NCBI GenBank assembly: GCA_018267955.1
Contig: JAFDXL010000009.1
Location: forward strand, 124,001 to 188,000
Length of the DNA: 64,000 nucleotides
Reading direction: 5' to 3'
Source of the DNA: Bacteroidota bacterium
GTDB taxonomy: Bacteria; Bacteroidota; Bacteroidia; Chitinophagales; Chitinophagaceae
The notes under the pieces are model-generated. The model was not told the origin of the DNA. It saw only the letters and a program-made list of their open reading frames with translations, and searched no databases. Below are positions 27,227 to 34,799 of this stretch, piece after piece (positions within the stretch are counted from its first letter, which is position 1; each line of letters opens with the position of its first letter). The position numbers and the translations under genes were made by a program.

Positions 27227-30200
27227 TCAGTTATTTTTAGAGCGAACAATTAAAGAAGTATAATATTTCTCTAAAAAATGATATACGACCAATTCATATT
27301 TACGTTGTTGTGTTATAAACAATCTATTCATTAACATATGAAGAAGGCTGTGCAATAAATTGTCCGTATCTAAATTTTTATTTTTTAATAATTTTGATAT
27401 GGCTAATTTGTTTTGGTCTGAGCGATATTTTAAAATTTCGTGAAAAACTGGATTGTTGTTTTTTTCTAACAGAATTGGAATCGTCTTTTGATAATTCCTG
27501 TATTTTTTATTTAGCTGTTTTTGTAAATCCAAGGATCCTCCAAACTCATTAAAGAAACTAACCTGCATTTTTTTTAGCAATGTGTGTTTGCTTATTATAC
27601 TGTAGCCGAAATCACCTAACAAATAATCAATGCTTAGCATAGAGAAACAAACAAAAGATCTTTCATCATTTAAATATTGTGAATAATTCAAAAAATTTAT
27701 AGCTGATATACTATCATAAAAAAACAAAGATTCAACATTCTCAATATTGGCTGCTCCATATCTTTCTAGTTCCCTTGAGTATGTGTCCATCAATATTTTG
27801 TCAATTAATCCATTAGAAACAAATTCTGCAATAACATCATTAAATTTCGATTGCAAGGTTATCTGTCTAGCAGTATCTTCATTATAAAATCTGATCCTTA
27901 AATGAGGGAAATCGTCGAAATAACGAACAAAGAAGAATTTTTCAAATGTGTTAGCGGCAAGCCCATTATTAATAAAACTAGGTAGGATTGTTGTCAAAAT
28001 TTTTTCAATTACCTTATTTCCAGCGTAAATTTTGTAATATATCCATTTGCTATGCGGCAAAAATTTCCGTTTAACGTTATTATTATTATCGATATCACGC
28101 AGGCGTGACAAATTGTTTGTGGAATCGTTATATATGGGAATAATCAATTCGTTTGTGAATAAATTTTTGTTTTCATCGGCAACAATCAAATTTTGATCGT
28201 GAAACAATAACTCTTCGACATCAATCTCTTCGTTATTTTTAGCGTGTTTAAGAAGAATTTGAAGATGTTCAGAATTATTCAAATCAAGTACTAATTCATT
28301 ATCAAATTCTCTTAATGTTATTTCCTTGGGGAAATTGTTCTTAGATAAGTATTCTTTGAATAAATTGATAGAATTCTTTTGCTCTAACAGTATGTTTTGA
28401 ATATCAGTTTTTTTTATTTTCCACCTGGCTTTTTTTAAAATTAAATTTTTATAAACAACCCGTGGGAGAAAACTTCTGTCTGCTAGCAGCCCCCAATCCC
28501 AAACAGAAATTTGTTGTTTAGTTTGGGATTGTAAATCACACAAAAACTTATATATAGGTAAGACATTATTGGAATAATTATGGGCTGAACTTAAACGAGG
28601 GATAATACGTTTATTATTTTTTTTGTATTTTAAGTATACTTCATTTTCTACAATGCTAACGGTAATATCATTTATTTTTATTTGTTTTTCTTCTTCAATA
28701 CCTGAATTGCCTAAAAATGTTATCTCATAATCTCTAAGCACAGGACGACATAATATATTGCCTAATCTTGTTTCTGGAAGGTGAACTATTTCAGCATATA
28801 TAACATCAGGATTATTTATTTCGTCCTCAACGACTAATTCATTTGCTAAATCTCTTAATTTTTTATCATGGGAGATGAATCTACCTAGCAGATTCAATGC
28901 GGAAGGGCCGGTTGTATATTGTAAGTTAAATTTAAAATTATTGCTTGTAAGATCATTCCCAGCTTTTAGAAGATTACCAAGTATATATAAACTACTAGAA
29001 ATTTTAGTGTCATCAATATTACAAACCAAAGACAAATTATCATCAGTCAAATCAATTTCTGATTGATTTAAAGTTAAATAATCATGATATTTTTTTAATG
29101 AAAATTTTTGAAGTTGTGTAAGTTGAGATGTTTGTAAAGTTGAAGATGTTATCCTTAAGTCATCGATTAAATCACTTTCACCCCTAGCTTCTTTATCATT
29201 TGCGTAGCCTACACCTAAATCTAAGTCTAAGGCTAATGGGAGTGGAACCTCTGCATCTTCAAACTTTAACTTGAATTTTTTAACAAATGTTTCTAAATCA
29301 GCATTAATTATGGGTGTGTTTAAAAATCTCAAATCCCAAACCTGAGTAGCAATATTCTCAATGATTTTTCGATCGATTATTAACGATTTTGCTGACAATC
29401 CTAAGTCAACTTGCAACAAGTTTTTTGCCGCATCACCTAATCCTAATAGCAATTTGATTTTTTCTTCTACATTTTGGTAACTTTTAATTCCTTGAAATTT
29501 TGTATTCAAGGAATCAAAAATTTCATTCAATGTTTTTTGTTCATTATTAATCCCATGCAAAGAATTGATTTTTGATAACAATATTTTAAATGGATCATCT
29601 CCGGTAATAGTTGGCTGTAAAGATGAAACGAGAAGTTGCGCTTCAATCATTTGGTTAAGAAAGCCGAATGCGTCCGTCTCAGAAACACCTTCAAGAGTCT
29701 GTAGTAAAGTTGAAAGTTCATTTAGAGTAGTACCGTTCTTTGCCTTATTAATAACCGAATCTATATATCTTGTTTGAGGGACGGAATTAACTTGGTATTT
29801 TCTTGTATTTAATTGAGTCGTATACTCAATATATCGAAAAGTATTCCCTACTTTATAAAGGCTGTTATTTGCTAAAAACTTAATTTGAAATTTAGCTTTC
29901 TCGCTAATTAAATCTGCGATTTTATGCAAATAGGCCATGTCTATTCTCACGTTTCTAGAATGTGTCTCGCTATCATTGATGATAATTTCAGTTTTATCTC
30001 CTACGCTCAGCACACCAACACCGGCAAATGTCGCAAAAGGAGTACATCTAAAACAGCTCCTAATCCAATACTTTAAATATGATTGTCTTTTTTTCTCTGT
30101 TAGATGCTCATGCTTTATTAACTCCATCCAAAACTCTGGAGATGATAAATATATTCCTTCACTAAAAATTCCATTTGATTTCTCTGTCAAATTGCATAGG

Positions 30201-30256
30201 TTCCTAAAAGGTTGAATTGGCACCCGTATCAATATGTGGGAAGATACATGCAACAT
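27227..30256 (-). CDS. lanB: Class I lanthipeptide dehydratase, full-length LanB
   Basis: The protein is about 1009 aa. The N-terminal glutamylation part (residues ~1-690) includes FWMELIKHEH, FRCTPFATFAGVGV, LGNILCRPVLRDYEI and SVWDWGLLADRSFLPRVVYKNLIL. The C-terminal elimination part (~725-1005, SpaB_C type) has FFFVRYFDDFPHLRIRF, TYSRELERYGAANIE and LLHMLMNRLF, matching the Arg/Glu/Arg/His residues needed in NisB. LanB uses glutamyl-tRNA to dehydrate Ser/Thr of the precursor. The enzyme looks intact and is not split. The start is the ATG at 30256, 3 bases after the lanC stop; a TTG at 30262 is also possible. Its last codon lies at the edge of the broken cytochrome gene. Confidence 0.93.
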   Translation of the reverse strand: MLHVSSHILIRVPIQPFRNLCNLTEKSNGIFSEGIYLSSPEFWMELIKHEHLTEKKRQSYLKYWIRSCFRCTPFATFAGVGVLSVGDKTEIIINDSETHSRNVRIDMAYLHKIADLISEKAKFQIKFLANNSLYKVGNTFRYIEYTTQLNTRKYQVNSVPQTRYIDSVINKAKNGTTLNELSTLLQTLEGVSETDAFGFLNQMIEAQLLVSSLQPTITGDDPFKILLSKINSLHGINNEQKTLNEIFDSLNTKFQGIKSYQNVEEKIKLLLGLGDAAKNLLQVDLGLSAKSLIIDRKIIENIATQVWDLRFLNTPIINADLETFVKKFKLKFEDAEVPLPLALDLDLGVGYANDKEARGESDLIDDLRITSSTLQTSQLTQLQKFSLKKYHDYLTLNQSEIDLTDDNLSLVCNIDDTKISSSLYILGNLLKAGNDLTSNNFKFNLQYTTGPSALNLLGRFISHDKKLRDLANELVVEDEINNPDVIYAEIVHLPETRLGNILCRPVLRDYEITFLGNSGIEEEKQIKINDITVSIVENEVYLKYKKNNKRIIPRLSSAHNYSNNVLPIYKFLCDLQSQTKQQISVWDWGLLADRSFLPRVVYKNLILKKARWKIKKTDIQNILLEQKNSINLFKEYLSKNNFPKEITLREFDNELVLDLNNSEHLQILLKHAKNNEEIDVEELLFHDQNLIVADENKNLFTNELIIPIYNDSTNNLSRLRDIDNNNNVKRKFLPHSKWIYYKIYAGNKVIEKILTTILPSFINNGLAANTFEKFFFVRYFDDFPHLRIRFYNEDTARQITLQSKFNDVIAEFVSNGLIDKILMDTYSRELERYGAANIENVESLFFYDSISAINFLNYSQYLNDERSFVCFSMLSIDYLLGDFGYSIISKHTLLKKMQVSFFNEFGGSLDLQKQLNKKYRNYQKTIPILLEKNNNPVFHEILKYRSDQNKLAISKLLKNKNLDTDNLLHSLLHMLMNRLFITQQRKYELVVYHFLEKYYTSLIVRSKNN

Positions 30257-30258
30257 TA

Positions 30259-31431
30259 TCAATCATTTATCATAAGGCAATAGTCCCATGAGAAGTCATT
30301 AGTAATATAGCTATATAATACTAGTCCTATTCCTGCGATACCTTCTAAAATGCCAAAGTCGTTTTGATGTATTTTAAGCATACTGTTATATTTTTTAAAT
30401 CCCGCTAGGCCATCTTGGTATTTAGCAAATTCTAAGGTCTTTTTTATCCAAAATGCGGATGCAAGTTTATATTCCGTTTCTCCAGTATAATTCCACATTT
30501 TGTTATATATGTGTGCTGCCCCTGCGCTCCCATGACATATTCCGCCATCATAAATCAATGTATCTTCAACTTTTGTTCTTTGGGTTGACTGAATTAAGAG
30601 GTTTGAAGCGAAAAGAAGTAATTCATTATCTTCAAGGGTAATCGCAGCTTGATATAAAATTAACCCTATACCTAAGTCACCGTAGCACCAAGCAAGACGT
30701 TTGCTTACTTGCAATGGTTCGTCTTTTACATAAATAGATGGGAAAGCGCAGTTGTCTATAGGATTGCTTGCTACATTTAGCATAAATTTAATTATTATGT
30801 TTGATATCAGCTTTGCATGGTTTTCACACACCTTAAATTTGTAACACGATAAACAAAATTTTAAAATACTAGGTAGGCCATGTGCCAAACCCAAGTTTAT
30901 CTTATTTTTTTCAACAACTTGATTAATGTGATCGTAGTTATGAAAGAGAAAATTAGTATCAGTAGTAGTTATTTCTGATAATTCCTTGAATAATTGATTG
31001 AAATAGATAAAATCGGTTGGTACAGTGGAATGTAAAATATAATAGGCAATACCTAACGATCCATGCAGGAAATCATAGTTTCCGTTCTTAAGAAGGGTTA
31101 AGGAAATATGCTTCAAATGACTGTCGTCTGAGGACAACATATCATAATCATATTTTGACAACATCCCATTCTTAAATAAATTAGAAAAATAATAGTTTAC
31201 TCCTGCTTTGCCATTACTGAATGACGGATGCCATGACGTGTTAAAATTTATACATAAGTCTTCAATGGTTTCTTCTAAATAGGCCGAAATATCAATATTT
31301 ATAAATTCGGAATATTTTTGAATAAAAAGCATTTCGCCACATTTCCCGGTCAGAAGTCCTAGAGCACTAAGTTTTTTGTTTTTTATTAAGGTGTTATAAA
31401 TATCCTCCATTTTTTCCTTAATCGCATACAT
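30259..31431 (-). CDS. lanC: Lanthionine cyclase, LanC
   Basis: LanC adds Cys thiols to dehydrated residues to form (methyl)lanthionine rings. The protein is 390 aa (an ATG at 31410 would shorten it by seven). The zinc ligands are present: Cys in LAWCYGDLGIGL and Cys-His in GGICHGSAGAAHIYNKM. The other conserved His are in FLHGSLGIAYYIL and LAHGLPSIL, and GIAGIGLVLYSYI marks the last toroid helix. It lies directly after the precursor gene (19 bases) and is tightly linked to lanB. Confidence 0.93.
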   Translation of the reverse strand: MYAIKEKMEDIYNTLIKNKKLSALGLLTGKCGEMLFIQKYSEFINIDISAYLEETIEDLCINFNTSWHPSFSNGKAGVNYYFSNLFKNGMLSKYDYDMLSSDDSHLKHISLTLLKNGNYDFLHGSLGIAYYILHSTVPTDFIYFNQLFKELSEITTTDTNFLFHNYDHINQVVEKNKINLGLAHGLPSILKFCLSCYKFKVCENHAKLISNIIIKFMLNVASNPIDNCAFPSIYVKDEPLQVSKRLAWCYGDLGIGLILYQAAITLEDNELLLFASNLLIQSTQRTKVEDTLIYDGGICHGSAGAAHIYNKMWNYTGETEYKLASAFWIKKTLEFAKYQDGLAGFKKYNSMLKIHQNDFGILEGIAGIGLVLYSYITNDFSWDYCLMIND

Positions 31432-31449
31432 TGAATCTTATTCTTAGAA

Positions 31450-31719
31450 TTAAAATGTTGGGTAAGTCCATGTATCTTTACACATAGGGCCGGCTGTTCC
31501 ACAGAAAAAACAGGAATTTTGTGTTGGAAAACAATCGGCATTGGTGCACCATGGACCACTATTAGTAAATCCATTAGAAATTGCAATGGGATTATTTATC
31601 CCAGATATTTTCTCTTTATTCAATTCTAATTTCCTGCTTACCACAGGCTGGGCATTAGTCACATTAGTGGTTACACCATACCCTATTTGATCTAAATTTA
31701 TTCCTTCTAAAATATTCAT
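31450..31719 (-). CDS. lanA: Lanthipeptide precursor peptide, Bacteroidota L1a-like leader
   Basis: The 89-aa peptide has a leader of about 45-50 residues with RKLELNKEKISGINN at 29-43. This resembles the KL-L-K-T-I leader box I recall from Bacteroidota class I lanthipeptides, which LanB would recognise. The likely core, after about residue 48, has five Cys (58, 63, 70, 73, 80) among about ten Ser/Thr: PWCTNADC, NSCFFCGTAG, PMCKDTWTYPTF. There is no double-Gly cleavage motif. It lies immediately upstream of lanC and lanB. Ring pattern, cleavage site and activity are unknown. Confidence 0.82.
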   Translation of the reverse strand: MNILEGINLDQIGYGVTTNVTNAQPVVSRKLELNKEKISGINNPIAISNGFTNSGPWCTNADCFPTQNSCFFCGTAGPMCKDTWTYPTF

Positions 31720-31740
31720 AGTTGTATATTTAAAGATTTT

Positions 31741-32538
31741 TTAACATGCACAATTGATGACTTCATGTCCTTTAACCAAAATATTAAATGTATCTGATAC
31801 TTGAGTGGAAGCTACTAAAGAGTATCCCGGTTGAAGATAGATTTGCAATGTTGCCATACTTCTAAATGCTGGCTGTACAGAACTTTGTGTAGTGGCAGGA
31901 ATTTGCATTTCTGTGATTAAAAATTTAGTAGTGCCATTATCTATAAACAAACGAATCATTCCCTCGCTAGTATTGCCGGTAGATTTAATATTTATAGCTT
32001 CAATAACCCCACCGCCATTTAGAGCACCCGATTGTGCTGTAAATAATGTAACGGTAGGTCCAGTTCCATTGAGATTGCTATTTCCAGTATTTACTTGTTT
32101 AATTTCAGTTCGAGCAAAGTTTCTTAAATCATCGCAATCACTTCCATTGACACAATCACACTGAAACCAGTTTGATCCATTAGCTGATATATTAAAAGTG
32201 TCAGCGTTTTGAGTCGATGCTTTCAATGTATAGCCAGGATTCAACGTAATTTGTTCTTTGAGTGTAAATTCGAAGGATTTTTCCACTGCAGTTTGAATTG
32301 AGGCAGGAACATAAATCTCTTTATATAATAAGGTGTTACTTCCAGCATTATCAATAAATAATCTAATCATTCCCTCGGAAGTATTTCCTTGAGATTTTAT
32401 AGTAATTTGATCTATATTGGTACCTGACAAACCAGCAGTAAGTACAGTGCCCATAACTCCAGTGCCATTTAAGTTAGGATTTGGACTAGAGATTGTTACT
32501 AATCCCGTGTTAGCAAATGATTGTTTTTTTGTGCACAT
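31741..32538 (-). CDS. Island protein with two tandem CxC-ended domains, unknown function
   Basis: The 265-aa protein consists of two similar domains (1-137 and 138-265). Shared blocks are NLNGTG, the near-identical GNTSEGMIRLFIDN, then E.QIPA or EIYVPA, LxPGY.L.ASTQ, and DTFNI. Domain 1 ends in CDC (127-129) plus a further Cys at 135; domain 2 ends with CAC as the last three residues. There is Cys at position 2 (MCTKK). There is no signal peptide or TM segment. The beta-rich pattern reminds me of small domains in phage tail or virion-associated proteins, but this is memory, not a search. It lies 21 bases upstream of the lanthipeptide precursor and is likely cotranscribed. Confidence 0.8.
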   Translation of the reverse strand: MCTKKQSFANTGLVTISSPNPNLNGTGVMGTVLTAGLSGTNIDQITIKSQGNTSEGMIRLFIDNAGSNTLLYKEIYVPASIQTAVEKSFEFTLKEQITLNPGYTLKASTQNADTFNISANGSNWFQCDCVNGSDCDDLRNFARTEIKQVNTGNSNLNGTGPTVTLFTAQSGALNGGGVIEAINIKSTGNTSEGMIRLFIDNGTTKFLITEMQIPATTQSSVQPAFRSMATLQIYLQPGYSLVASTQVSDTFNILVKGHEVINCAC

Positions 32539-32551
32539 AAAAAGAGGTTGA

Positions 32552-32571
32552 TTTATTTATTTATTTATTTA
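32552..32571. repeat. (TTTA)5 simple repeat
   Basis: Five exact TTTA units lie in the 46-base gap between the two CxC-domain genes, 13-32 bases upstream of the ATG at 32538 (TAAA on the coding strand). Slippage here would change spacing in the leader, not a reading frame. Confidence 0.8.
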
Positions 32572-32584
32572 ATATTGGTTAGCG

Positions 32585-32986
32585 CTACTTTACATTGCAA
32601 TCGCACATTTCGTAATTAGTCCCGTAAGCGATTAGGCTAAAATTTTCAGACAGTTGCGTGGAAGCAGCTAAAGAATATCCAGCTTTTAAATTTATGCCTA
32701 ACTCAACGGTCGCAGCATATGATTGCACTACTGAGGTTGGAACAGTTGTAGGTATCATTATTTCCTGAAATAGATAGTAGACTGAAGAAAGGTCTTTGAT
32801 AAACAATCGTATCATTCCTTGATTATTGCTTACTAAAGATTTAATTGTAAGACTGTCAATCATAGTTCCATCATTCGCACCAGTAATAATATCAACGATA
32901 GAGCCAGTTCCATTAAGATTAGGATTAGCTGTTGTCAACAAAGCCATGCCTGTATTTGGCGTTATTTTTTTATTGGAGTTACACAT
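32585..32986 (-). CDS. Island protein with one CxC-ended domain, unknown function
   Basis: The 133-aa single-domain relative of the downstream two-domain protein shares NTGMALLTTANPNLNGTG, GMIRLFIKD, EIMIPTT, LKAGYSLAASTQ and a terminal MCDCNVK (CxC at 128-130). Cys is again residue 2 (MCNSNK). No signal peptide or membrane segment is present. It is the first gene of the minus-strand operon and starts 139 bases from the divergent regulator. I do not recognise a function. Candidate roles are a scaffold or carrier for the lanthipeptide, or an alternative substrate of LanB/LanC. Confidence 0.8.
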   Translation of the reverse strand: MCNSNKKITPNTGMALLTTANPNLNGTGSIVDIITGANDGTMIDSLTIKSLVSNNQGMIRLFIKDLSSVYYLFQEIMIPTTVPTSVVQSYAATVELGINLKAGYSLAASTQLSENFSLIAYGTNYEMCDCNVK

Positions 32987-33007
32987 AGATATTAATTTTT
33001 GTTTTTG

Positions 33008-33015
33008 TAAAACTA
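33008..33015 (-). promoter_or_regulatory. Candidate -7 element of the lanthipeptide operon
   Basis: On the minus strand the bases read TAGTTTTA (TAnnTTTA, one off the consensus). No TTTG is found at -33, which would fit a promoter needing an activator. The nearest TACGTA box would then be centred about 40 bases upstream of the start of transcription. Confidence 0.35.
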
Positions 33016-33034
33016 TATTTATACTTTTATTTCA

Positions 33035-33096
33035 TCTATACGTAGCGATAGGTATTTTTTAACCCTTTACTCATTGTCTATACGTAGGCATACGTA
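33035..33096. promoter_or_regulatory. Triple TACGTA operator in the divergent promoter region
   Basis: TACGTA occurs at 33039-33044, 33081-33086 and 33091-33096. The first two are inside an 11-base direct repeat TCTATACGTAG (33035-33045 and 33077-33087) with starts 42 bases apart, about four helical turns; the third is 10 bases further. The palindromic core and phased spacing suit a dimeric helix-turn-helix regulator, most simply the NarL/LuxR protein encoded next to it. Confidence 0.6.
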
Positions 33097-33125
33097 TTTG
33101 CATACTAACTGAAAACCATTTTGCT

Positions 33126-33764
33126 ATGAAAACACAAGGTCTAATTAGGCTTGGCATATGTGACGATCATCCAATTTTCCGAGAAGGAATTATCGCTACA
33201 CTCAAATCTTTTAATTGTTATAGTATAGACCTCATAGTATCTAATGCAACTGAATTGACGATATCTCTCAGTAGAGCAAAAATACTTCCTCATGTATGCT
33301 TGATAACAATCAGTACATTATGTGATGCATATTTTCACGAAGCACTAAAAATGATAAAATATCGTTGGCCAACGGTTAACGTTATAGTTATATCGACATT
33401 TGAAGGGGACTATATCGTTAAATTGTTATTGCAAAAAGGTGCAAAATCCTACTTTAAAAGAACTGTTGATAGAAACGAACTTCATGCAATTGTAATGTCT
33501 GTATTTTATAAAGAATATTTCCAGCTAGAAAGTGATACTTGTAAAAAGCCACAGCCTATCACGGAAGCACCTCTGCTTTCTTTGAAAGAAATGGAAATAA
33601 TTCGTTTTATATCGAAAGGATGGGACAACCGGATTATAGCAAATGAATTACACATTTCTATTAGAACCGTACAAACTCATTGTAATAATATTTACAAAAA
33701 GCTATCTTTACGCACAAAGGAGCAATTAATTGTTTTCGCTTTCAAAAATGGTTTATGCGACTGA
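33126..33764 (+). CDS. NarL/LuxR-family regulator with a non-phosphorylatable receiver domain
   Basis: The 212-aa protein has a receiver-like domain (1-125) and a C-terminal LuxR/NarL helix-turn-helix (~150-208: LSLKEMEIIRFISKGWDNRIIANELHIS, then RTVQTHCNNIYKKL; landmarks only). The receiver keeps the acidic pair Asp13-Asp14 and Lys111, but the phospho-acceptor position is Thr61 (CLITIS instead of LLDI). It probably responds to something other than phosphorylation. No kinase is adjacent. It is divergent from the lanthipeptide operon across a region with three TACGTA boxes and is likely its pathway regulator. Confidence 0.88.
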   Translation: MKTQGLIRLGICDDHPIFREGIIATLKSFNCYSIDLIVSNATELTISLSRAKILPHVCLITISTLCDAYFHEALKMIKYRWPTVNVIVISTFEGDYIVKLLLQKGAKSYFKRTVDRNELHAIVMSVFYKEYFQLESDTCKKPQPITEAPLLSLKEMEIIRFISKGWDNRIIANELHISIRTVQTHCNNIYKKLSLRTKEQLIVFAFKNGLCD

Positions 33765-33793
33765 ACCAGTTATATAGTTAGTGGTGCTGCTAT

Positions 33794-33904
33794 ATGTATG
33801 GCAAAATGAAAGAAAGCGACTTATCTGCTATATACGCTTACCTCCGTACTGTAGATAAACGAAGTAATAAAGTAGTGAAATGGCAGCCCGGTGCCAAAAT
33901 CTGA
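33794..33904 (+). pseudogene. 3' remnant of the interrupted cytochrome c gene
   Basis: These 36 codons read MYGKMKESDLSAIYAYLRTV, then DKRSNKVVKWQPGAKI and stop at 33904. This is the typical C-terminal end of Bacteroidota diheme cytochromes c (axial-ligand Met followed by LxAIYAYLRT). In-frame stop TAG lies 13 bases upstream (33779-33781), so the piece cannot be translated as part of a larger protein from the island. Together with the 5' remnant at 27005-27226 it represents one gene from which the middle is lost. Confidence 0.78.
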
Positions 33905-33950
33905 TAAATAAAACAGAAGCCCGCTATCAGCGGGCTTCTGTTTTATTTAT
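33904..33950. terminator. Long bidirectional terminator behind the cytochrome remnant
   Basis: Perfect 22-bp stem (ATAAATAAAACAGAAGCCCG continuing to CT) with a 3-base ATC loop and T-rich arms on both strands. It serves the former cytochrome gene, now the island regulator, and the convergent acetyltransferase gene. Confidence 0.93.
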
Positions 33951-33955
33951 TAATT

Positions 33956-34525
33956 CTAGATATCCCAATCTTCTACCAGCGTATTGTATAGCTGGTAGGT
34001 GTTTGCAAGCGTCGCTTCATTTTCATGTTCATAATAATTCCAGATGAATACCCGGTCGCCCATGCTGAAGGCCCGCTCACCAATATAGGAAAAGCCTGTT
34101 TTTTGCAATACATTATCTGATGCATCATTACCTGCAATGGTTCGGGCGCACACACTATCGAGCAGCAGGCTGTCAAATGCATAATTAATAAGTTCGCTAA
34201 CGATCTCGGTCGCCAGTCCTTGTCCCCAATATTCGGGCATCAGCAGGTATCCGATCTCGTATAAGTTTACTTCAGGAATAAAGCAATAACCTGCGCGTCC
34301 AAGAAATTTGCCGTTTTTGTCTGTCACTACACAAAATCCTACACCATGCTCATCATGGTGTGCAATATAATTGTCTAGTCTTTCGCGTATTTGTAGATCT
34401 GTTTCTGTACCAAAGTGAGGTGGGATAAATTCCATTACCTTAATAGAAGTGCAAAGTTGCTTCAGCAAGCCGAAGTCGTTTTCCATAAACGGACGCATGA
34501 TTGTGCGTTTGGTTTGAACTAACAT
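33956..34525 (-). CDS. GNAT-family N-acetyltransferase (RimJ/RimL-like)
   Basis: The 189-aa protein shows the RimJ/L-type start TKRTIMRPFMENDFGLL and the acetyl-CoA binding motif LMPEYWGQGLATEIV (Q-x-x-G-x-A), then the C-terminal NVLQKTGFSYIGE. It transfers acetyl groups to an amine; the substrate is not predictable. It is outside the island and shares the terminator with the cytochrome remnant. Confidence 0.88.
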   Translation of the reverse strand: MLVQTKRTIMRPFMENDFGLLKQLCTSIKVMEFIPPHFGTETDLQIRERLDNYIAHHDEHGVGFCVVTDKNGKFLGRAGYCFIPEVNLYEIGYLLMPEYWGQGLATEIVSELINYAFDSLLLDSVCARTIAGNDASDNVLQKTGFSYIGERAFSMGDRVFIWNYYEHENEATLANTYQLYNTLVEDWDI

Positions 34526-34799
34526 AGCTTTAGTCTTTACATACTCTAAGTTAATAAATTTTCACAATACATGAAAATAGTTTTTTATGTGTGGATTAAT
34601 AATAAATAATTAACGGATGTTTTATATATGTATGAAAAGTGTGGTAGAAATTAGAGGTATAAAGATGGAAGGCGTTTAGCTCATCTATCACACATTTGTC
34701 AAAAACATAAGTATATATCGTCTTAGCATTTCTTTAATCAAAACTGGCATAGTTTTTTGTCCGTATATGTATATACGTTAACCTGTAAAAAGGTATTAT

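Larger units (their letters stand above)
27227..33793. other. Lanthipeptide island inserted in a cytochrome c gene
   Basis: About 6.57 kb lies between the two halves of a broken cytochrome c gene. It is visibly richer in A+T than the flanks and its genes use AT-rich codons (AAT, TTT, ATA, AAA). Contents: on the minus strand two CxC repeat-domain proteins, a lanthipeptide precursor, LanC and LanB; on the plus strand a divergent regulator. There is no integrase, transposase or tRNA at the edges. A 7-base CAGTTAT occurs near both ends (27228-27234 and 33767-33773) but is too short to call an attachment site. The island appears to have replaced the middle of the cytochrome gene. Confidence 0.82.

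Noticed and set aside
29937-30215. 92-codon plus-strand frame within lanB
   Set aside because: It is antisense to well-conserved LanB sequence and has no start signals or recognisable features.
27227-31719. Direct assignment of the cluster as a pinensin locus
   Set aside because: Only the phylum and leader type agree. The core sequence, single full-length LanB and the CxC-domain genes are not what I know of pinensin.
33039-33096. TACGTA repeats as a CRISPR or iteron array
   Set aside because: Only three short cores with two different spacings, in a divergent promoter region; no spacers, cas genes or replication gene.
27228-33773. CAGTTAT at both island edges as a target-site duplication
   Set aside because: Seven bases in AT-rich sequence can occur by chance, the copies are not exactly at the homology breakpoints, and no transposase or integrase is present.
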